Both the position numbers and the translations under genes were made by a program. From positions 1 to 9,692 of the forward strand of contig JAIRZX010000533.1 of the NCBI GenBank assembly GCA_031267005.1: a stretch of DNA of 9,692 nt, written 5' to 3'. The stretch comes from Deltaproteobacteria bacterium. GTDB lineage: Bacteria > Desulfobacterota > Desulfarculia > Adiutricales > Adiutricaceae. The notes beneath the pieces were generated by a model, which saw only the letters and a list, made by a program, of their open reading frames with translations, searched no databases and had not been told where the DNA came from. Position 1 is the stretch's first letter; each line of letters starts with the position of its first letter. This document shows, one piece after another, positions 7,054 to 9,692 of this stretch.

Positions 7054-8061
7054 TCATCCGCCCGCCCCGCCCGGGCGGCTTCGCGGCTTCCCGCCCCGCC
7101 TTCCCAGCCGACCTTCCGCAGATGCCGTCTTGCCATTCGCGGTCGGGGGGGCGAACGAGCCTGACGGTTCCGCAAGCCTTTCCAGCGCCATCCTGCCCGG
7201 ACCGCCCGCCCCTGCGGCCCCGCGCCCCGAGGCGGTGCCGGAGCCAGTTGAACCTCCCCCATCGGCCTTCTTCCCGAGCTCGGGCCCGGAACCCCCAGAC
7301 TTCTTGCCGAGCTCGGGCCCGGAACCCCTACTTTTCTTCCCGAGCTTGGGCCCGCTGCCCCCAGCCTTCATGCCGGGCTCGGTCCAGCAACGCCCAGCCT
7401 TCTTCCCGGCCGCCTTCCGGCTGGGCCGTCCGGACGCACCCTGCGGGCCGCCCGCCGCCGGTCGTCCCGGCGACCCGCCGTCCGCCAGGGCAGGATAGAA
7501 GGTCTCCGTCAGGTAGCGCTGGTTCACGAGTTCCGCCAAAAGGCGCCTGACGATGACCGGGCGGAGTTCCGGCCCGGCCCCGTCGCGCTCCCGGAGGCGC
7601 CCCGCTGGTTTCACGATCCGCACGGCTCCGGCGCCAGACCCAGAGAACCACAGAGGCTCGCGGCCGTCCCCGGCAGGGAGCGGCAGCGTCACCGCCATCA
7701 CGCCGTATTTTCCGGACCCGTCGAGCTCCCCCACCGCCTTCACGGCCTTTTCCAAGTCCATAGTGTCCGGGACCGCGAAGAAAAAGGCGTCGGGCGCGAA
7801 CGCGCCCTTGGCCCCGGAGCGGAGGTAGCCAAAGTGCTTGGGCTTTTTGAAGTCGCGCCTGAGGTCCGCCAGCGTGGTCTTGACCTCTATTTCTATTACG
7901 CGGCCATCGGCGTCCAGGACTGCCACGTCCGCTATGTTGGCCCCGCCGCCGGGGACGGAGAGCTCCGTGCAGAAGACCCGGCACCCGGCCTCGAAACCGT
8001 AGTGGGCCAGGACGCAGGTCTTTACGCGCGCGGAAAGCCTCACGCGGTGCTGCCCGCTCAT
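7054..8061 (-). CDS. PD-(D/E)XK nuclease-like protein, paralogue B
   Basis: The product has 335 residues from the ATG at 8061. This start overlaps the TGA of paralogue A as ATGA (8058-8061), the usual sign of translational coupling. A start at 8100 is possible but only adds 13 residues. The core is residues 10-190: IADVAVLDADG at 43-53 (Asp45), then IEIEVK at 56-61 (Glu59, Lys61), then RRDFKKPKH at 68-76 and FFFAVPD at 93-99, then GKYGVMAV at 117-124. Asp followed by ExK is the PD-(D/E)XK pattern. The layout with DFxxxxK/H and FAVP recalls the MmcB-like DNA repair family, but membership is inference. The C-terminal half (195-335) is Gly/Ser/Pro/Lys-rich, basic and without fold, and includes an 11-residue repeat (GSGPELGKKSG). 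Such a tail could bind DNA. It is the last gene of the tatC operon. Confidence 0.7.
   Translation of the reverse strand: MSGQHRVRLSARVKTCVLAHYGFEAGCRVFCTELSVPGGGANIADVAVLDADGRVIEIEVKTTLADLRRDFKKPKHFGYLRSGAKGAFAPDAFFFAVPDTMDLEKAVKAVGELDGSGKYGVMAVTLPLPAGDGREPLWFSGSGAGAVRIVKPAGRLRERDGAGPELRPVIVRRLLAELVNQRYLTETFYPALADGGSPGRPAAGGPQGASGRPSRKAAGKKAGRCWTEPGMKAGGSGPKLGKKSRGSGPELGKKSGGSGPELGKKADGGGSTGSGTASGRGAAGAGGPGRMALERLAEPSGSFAPPTANGKTASAEGRLGRRGGKPRSRPGGAGG
7243..7407 (-). repeat. 33-bp in-frame tandem repeat in the tail of paralogue B
   Basis: Units start at 7276, 7309, 7342 and 7375 on the plus strand, each 33 bases, with a more diverged unit at 7243-7275. The conserved core is GAGCTCGGGCCCGGAACCCC. 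The period is a multiple of three, and each unit encodes about 11 residues (GSGPELGKKSG). The two central units are nearly identical, so expansion is recent. The number of units may vary between strains. Confidence 0.85.
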
Positions 8062-9137
8062 TCGCCGCCCCTGCCGGGCCAGGACGGCTCCCATCTCCAT
8101 CCGGCCCCCTCCCTGACGAGCCTGGGGCCTCTCTTTCTTTCTCCCGCTTCTGTTCCGGCGCCGCCGTCCGCTGAAACGGCCGTTCCCGTCGTAAGCGGTC
8201 CAGCGGCCTCTGCTGGTCCTGCCCCCCCCGGCACCTGCTCCGTCCCTCCCGCTGGTTTCGCCGTCCCTGCCGCAGGCTTCCTGGCACCGCCGGTTTCGCA
8301 GGCCTCCGGAACGTCCGCGTCCCCGCCAAGCTCGTCCCCGTCCGCTTCAGTCCGGGGCATGAAGTTTTCCGCGACGTGCCTGAGGCTCACGAGCTCTTCC
8401 AATAGGCGCATCTCTATCAAGCGGCGGAACCGGGGGGTGTCCTGCCTGAGATCGCGGAGGACCCCGGCCCGCCTCAAAATCTTAACGTCTCCGGAACCCG
8501 GCAGCTTGAACCAGAACGGCTCCCCCGGCTCGCGCTTCAGCCGCACGGGGAGCGAGACGGCCATGACCCCGTACTTGCCGGTCGCGTCCAGCTTCCTGAC
8601 CGCGGAGAGAGCCGCCTTCACGTCCAAGGCTGCGGGGACGGCGAAGAGGAACCTGTTCGGGACGAAACCGGAAGCCAAAGGCGGACGGCGGTATATCCCG
8701 TGCTTGGGCTTTTCGAAGTCGCGGGTTATCTCTTCCGCAGAGGCCTTGACCTCAATCTCGATTATTCCGCCGTTCCGGTCCACGACGGCCACGTCGCAGA
8801 CAGTCCCCTTGGTCCCCGGAACGAAGAGCCCGGTGCAGAAAAGCTGGGCCCTGGCCTTGAACCTGTAATACGCGAGGACGCACGTCCTCAGCTGCTCTAG
8901 GAGATCGGGCAGGATGCCACCGTTTTTAGCGCGCGGAAGCCGCCGGAAACGCTTTCGGCGGAATGGACGAAAAGCCGCAGCGCTTGGAGGTCTTTTGCAT
9001 TCTAACGCGGAGGCCGCCCTGCCCGCAACGTCCGGGGATGCCTGGAAGCCTGCGGCCAGCGCCGTAGCCGCAGGGGTTTCAGCCTGGGCCCCCCGCCCCC
9101 TCCAGCCTCGGCCGTCGCCTCTCCACACCCCAGGCAC
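8058..9137 (-). CDS. PD-(D/E)XK nuclease-like protein, paralogue A
   Basis: The frame gives 359 residues from a GTG at 9137, but this start is doubtful (see 9090-9189). The conserved core is residues 77-260: VCDVAVVD at 113-120 (Asp115), IEIEVK at 126-131 (Glu129, Lys131), TRDFEKPKH at 138-146, NRFLFAVP at 161-168 and GKYGVMAV at 187-194. Over the 35 residues around the ExK motif, 19 are identical to paralogue B, so the two are tandem duplicates that have diverged. Asp plus ExK suggests a PD-(D/E)XK nuclease fold; DNA repair or DNA cleavage is inference. Residues 1-75 are Arg/Ala/Gly-rich, have poor third-position bias in part, and have no counterpart in B. The last 95 residues are a Gly/Ala/Thr/Pro tail. 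The TGA overlaps the ATG of B. The upstream neighbour is tatC in the same orientation. Confidence 0.7.
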   Translation of the reverse strand: MPGVWRGDGRGWRGRGAQAETPAATALAAGFQASPDVAGRAASALECKRPPSAAAFRPFRRKRFRRLPRAKNGGILPDLLEQLRTCVLAYYRFKARAQLFCTGLFVPGTKGTVCDVAVVDRNGGIIEIEVKASAEEITRDFEKPKHGIYRRPPLASGFVPNRFLFAVPAALDVKAALSAVRKLDATGKYGVMAVSLPVRLKREPGEPFWFKLPGSGDVKILRRAGVLRDLRQDTPRFRRLIEMRLLEELVSLRHVAENFMPRTEADGDELGGDADVPEACETGGARKPAAGTAKPAGGTEQVPGGAGPAEAAGPLTTGTAVSADGGAGTEAGERKRGPRLVREGAGWRWEPSWPGRGGE

Positions 9138-9189
9138 CGACGCCCCCGGCTGCGGCGTTCCCGGCGTCCAGCTCCTTCCCGCGCTTCAT
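9090..9189 (-). other. Likely true 5' end of paralogue A, one base out of frame
   Basis: An ATG at 9187-9189 overlaps the tatC stop TGA (9186-9188) as ATGA, the same junction as between A and B. The frame starts MKRGKELDAGNAAAGGVGAW, with strongly G/C-rich third codon positions. It runs into a TGA just after a run of six C (plus strand 9089-9094). Removing one base from that run joins it to the paralogue A frame, reading GAQAETPAATALAAG. This gives a better gene model than the GTG at 9137. Whether the extra base is an assembly error or real cannot be decided here. Confidence 0.5.
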
Positions 9190-9692
9190 TTTCCGCCCTT
9201 CTCCTCGCCGCCCTCCGTTTTCACGCTCTCCCCCTTTCCCTTGCCCTTTCCCTTGCCTTTGCCTTTCAGCACTTCCCAGGAATGCGATTCAGCCTCCCCC
9301 GCGTCCTTCGCCTCCCTGGCGGCGGCGGCCCTTTCCCGCCCGCGGATCAGAAACAGGCTCAACTCGTAGAGGAATACGAGCGGTATGGACATGAGGATTT
9401 GGCTTACCACGTCAGGCGGGGTCAGAAACGCCGCGAGTATGACTATGGCGAGGATTGCGAAGCGCCTGAAACGGGCGAGCTTCGCGCTGTCGACAAAGCC
9501 AGCCGCGGCCAGGAACAGCAACAGGAGCGGGAGCTGGAAGGCGACGCCGAAAGACAGCAGTAAGGTCATGACCAGCGATAGGTAGCCGTTTATTGCCGGG
9601 AGAACGGTCACCTCCCCCTCGCCGAAGCTCAGGAAGAAGGCGAATCCCGCCGGTATGACCACGAAGTACGCGAAGGCGGCGCCCGCCGCCAT
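9186..9692 (-). CDS. tatC: Sec-independent protein translocase subunit TatC (N-terminus beyond right edge)
   Basis: TatC is the multispanning core of the twin-arginine translocase. It binds the RR signal peptide together with TatB and carries folded proteins across the inner membrane. The window holds the C-terminal half, about 168 residues; the first Met seen is an internal one at the window edge. Visible signatures are AFAYFVVIPAGFAFF at 6-20 (transmembrane helix 3), FGVAFQLPLLLLF at 48-60 (helix 4) and RFRRFAILAIVI before helix 5. TPPDVVSQILMSIPLVFLYE at 91-110 contains the invariant TPPD with its Asp. The conserved helix-4 position has Gln (FQLP) as in many lineages. After the last helix comes an unusual tail of about 50 residues with a (KG)6 run. 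It is the first gene of the visible minus-strand operon, ahead of the two nuclease-like paralogues. Confidence 0.93.
   Translation of the reverse strand: MAAGAAFAYFVVIPAGFAFFLSFGEGEVTVLPAINGYLSLVMTLLLSFGVAFQLPLLLLFLAAAGFVDSAKLARFRRFAILAIVILAAFLTPPDVVSQILMSIPLVFLYELSLFLIRGRERAAAAREAKDAGEAESHSWEVLKGKGKGKGKGKGESVKTEGGEEKGGK
9234..9268 (-). repeat. Lys-Gly codon repeat in the tatC tail
   Basis: On the plus strand CTTTCCCTTGCC occurs twice back to back (9234-9245 and 9246-9257) and is followed by related 6-bp units. In the tatC frame it encodes alternating Lys and Gly. The tract is prone to slippage and makes the cytoplasmic C-terminus basic. Confidence 0.8.

Noticed and set aside
6288..7262. 324-codon minus-strand ORF opposite the phosphatase gene
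   Set aside because: It is the antisense shadow of a gene with clear catalytic motifs and shows only composition-driven residues.
7328..8329. 333-codon minus-strand ORF overlapping both paralogues
   Set aside because: Arg/Gly-rich out-of-phase shadow; the paralogue frames carry the conserved motifs.
7834..8868. 344-codon plus-strand ORF
   Set aside because: It is antisense to both paralogues. The recurring start LGLFEVA at two places merely mirrors the shared motif of the duplicates.

Overview
This is a bacterial window with a mosaic base composition. Most of it is very GC-rich with strong G/C at third codon positions. Two stretches are clearly less GC-rich: the left end through the AAA-ATPase gene, and the TPR gene. 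The partial TatC at the right edge resembles TatC of Desulfobacterota (former Deltaproteobacteria). The AAA-ATPase/PD-(D/E)XK gene on the left belongs to a family that is common, and often multicopy, in gut and host-associated anaerobes. The lineage is my inference from protein flavour only. No rRNA, tRNA, CRISPR array or intact insertion sequence was found.

Left part (1-3785): a C-terminal gene remnant with a long GAA/GGA purine microsatellite, then an AT-richer gene-poor stretch. Next comes one intact gene (1110-2852) for an AAA-ATPase-like protein with a C-terminal PD-(D/E)XK nuclease domain. It is followed by a GC-rich stretch without a convincing gene. A diverged second copy of the left-end sequence lies at 3494-3728, in the same orientation, so the AAA gene sits between two degenerate direct repeats about 3.4 kb apart.

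Middle (3786-6242): a minus-strand TPR gene with an exact 42-residue repeat period. Its N-terminus looks broken, and a further open segment in another frame precedes it. About 1 kb without a recognisable gene follows.

Right part (6243-9692): a plus-strand gene for a secreted dual-specificity (Siw14-like) phosphatase converges on a minus-strand operon. The operon reads tatC (partial), then PD-(D/E)XK-like paralogue A, then paralogue B. A and B are joined by a stop/start ATGA overlap. A second ATGA overlap exists at the end of tatC and suggests that the true start of A lies there, hidden by a one-base homopolymer frameshift. The paralogues share a nuclease-like core (D, then ExK, then DFxKPKH) and have long low-complexity C-terminal tails. 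In B the tail carries a 33-bp tandem repeat.

The parts most worth following up are the tandem nuclease-like pair coupled to tatC, the direct repeats around the AAA-ATPase/nuclease gene, and the two likely frameshifts.
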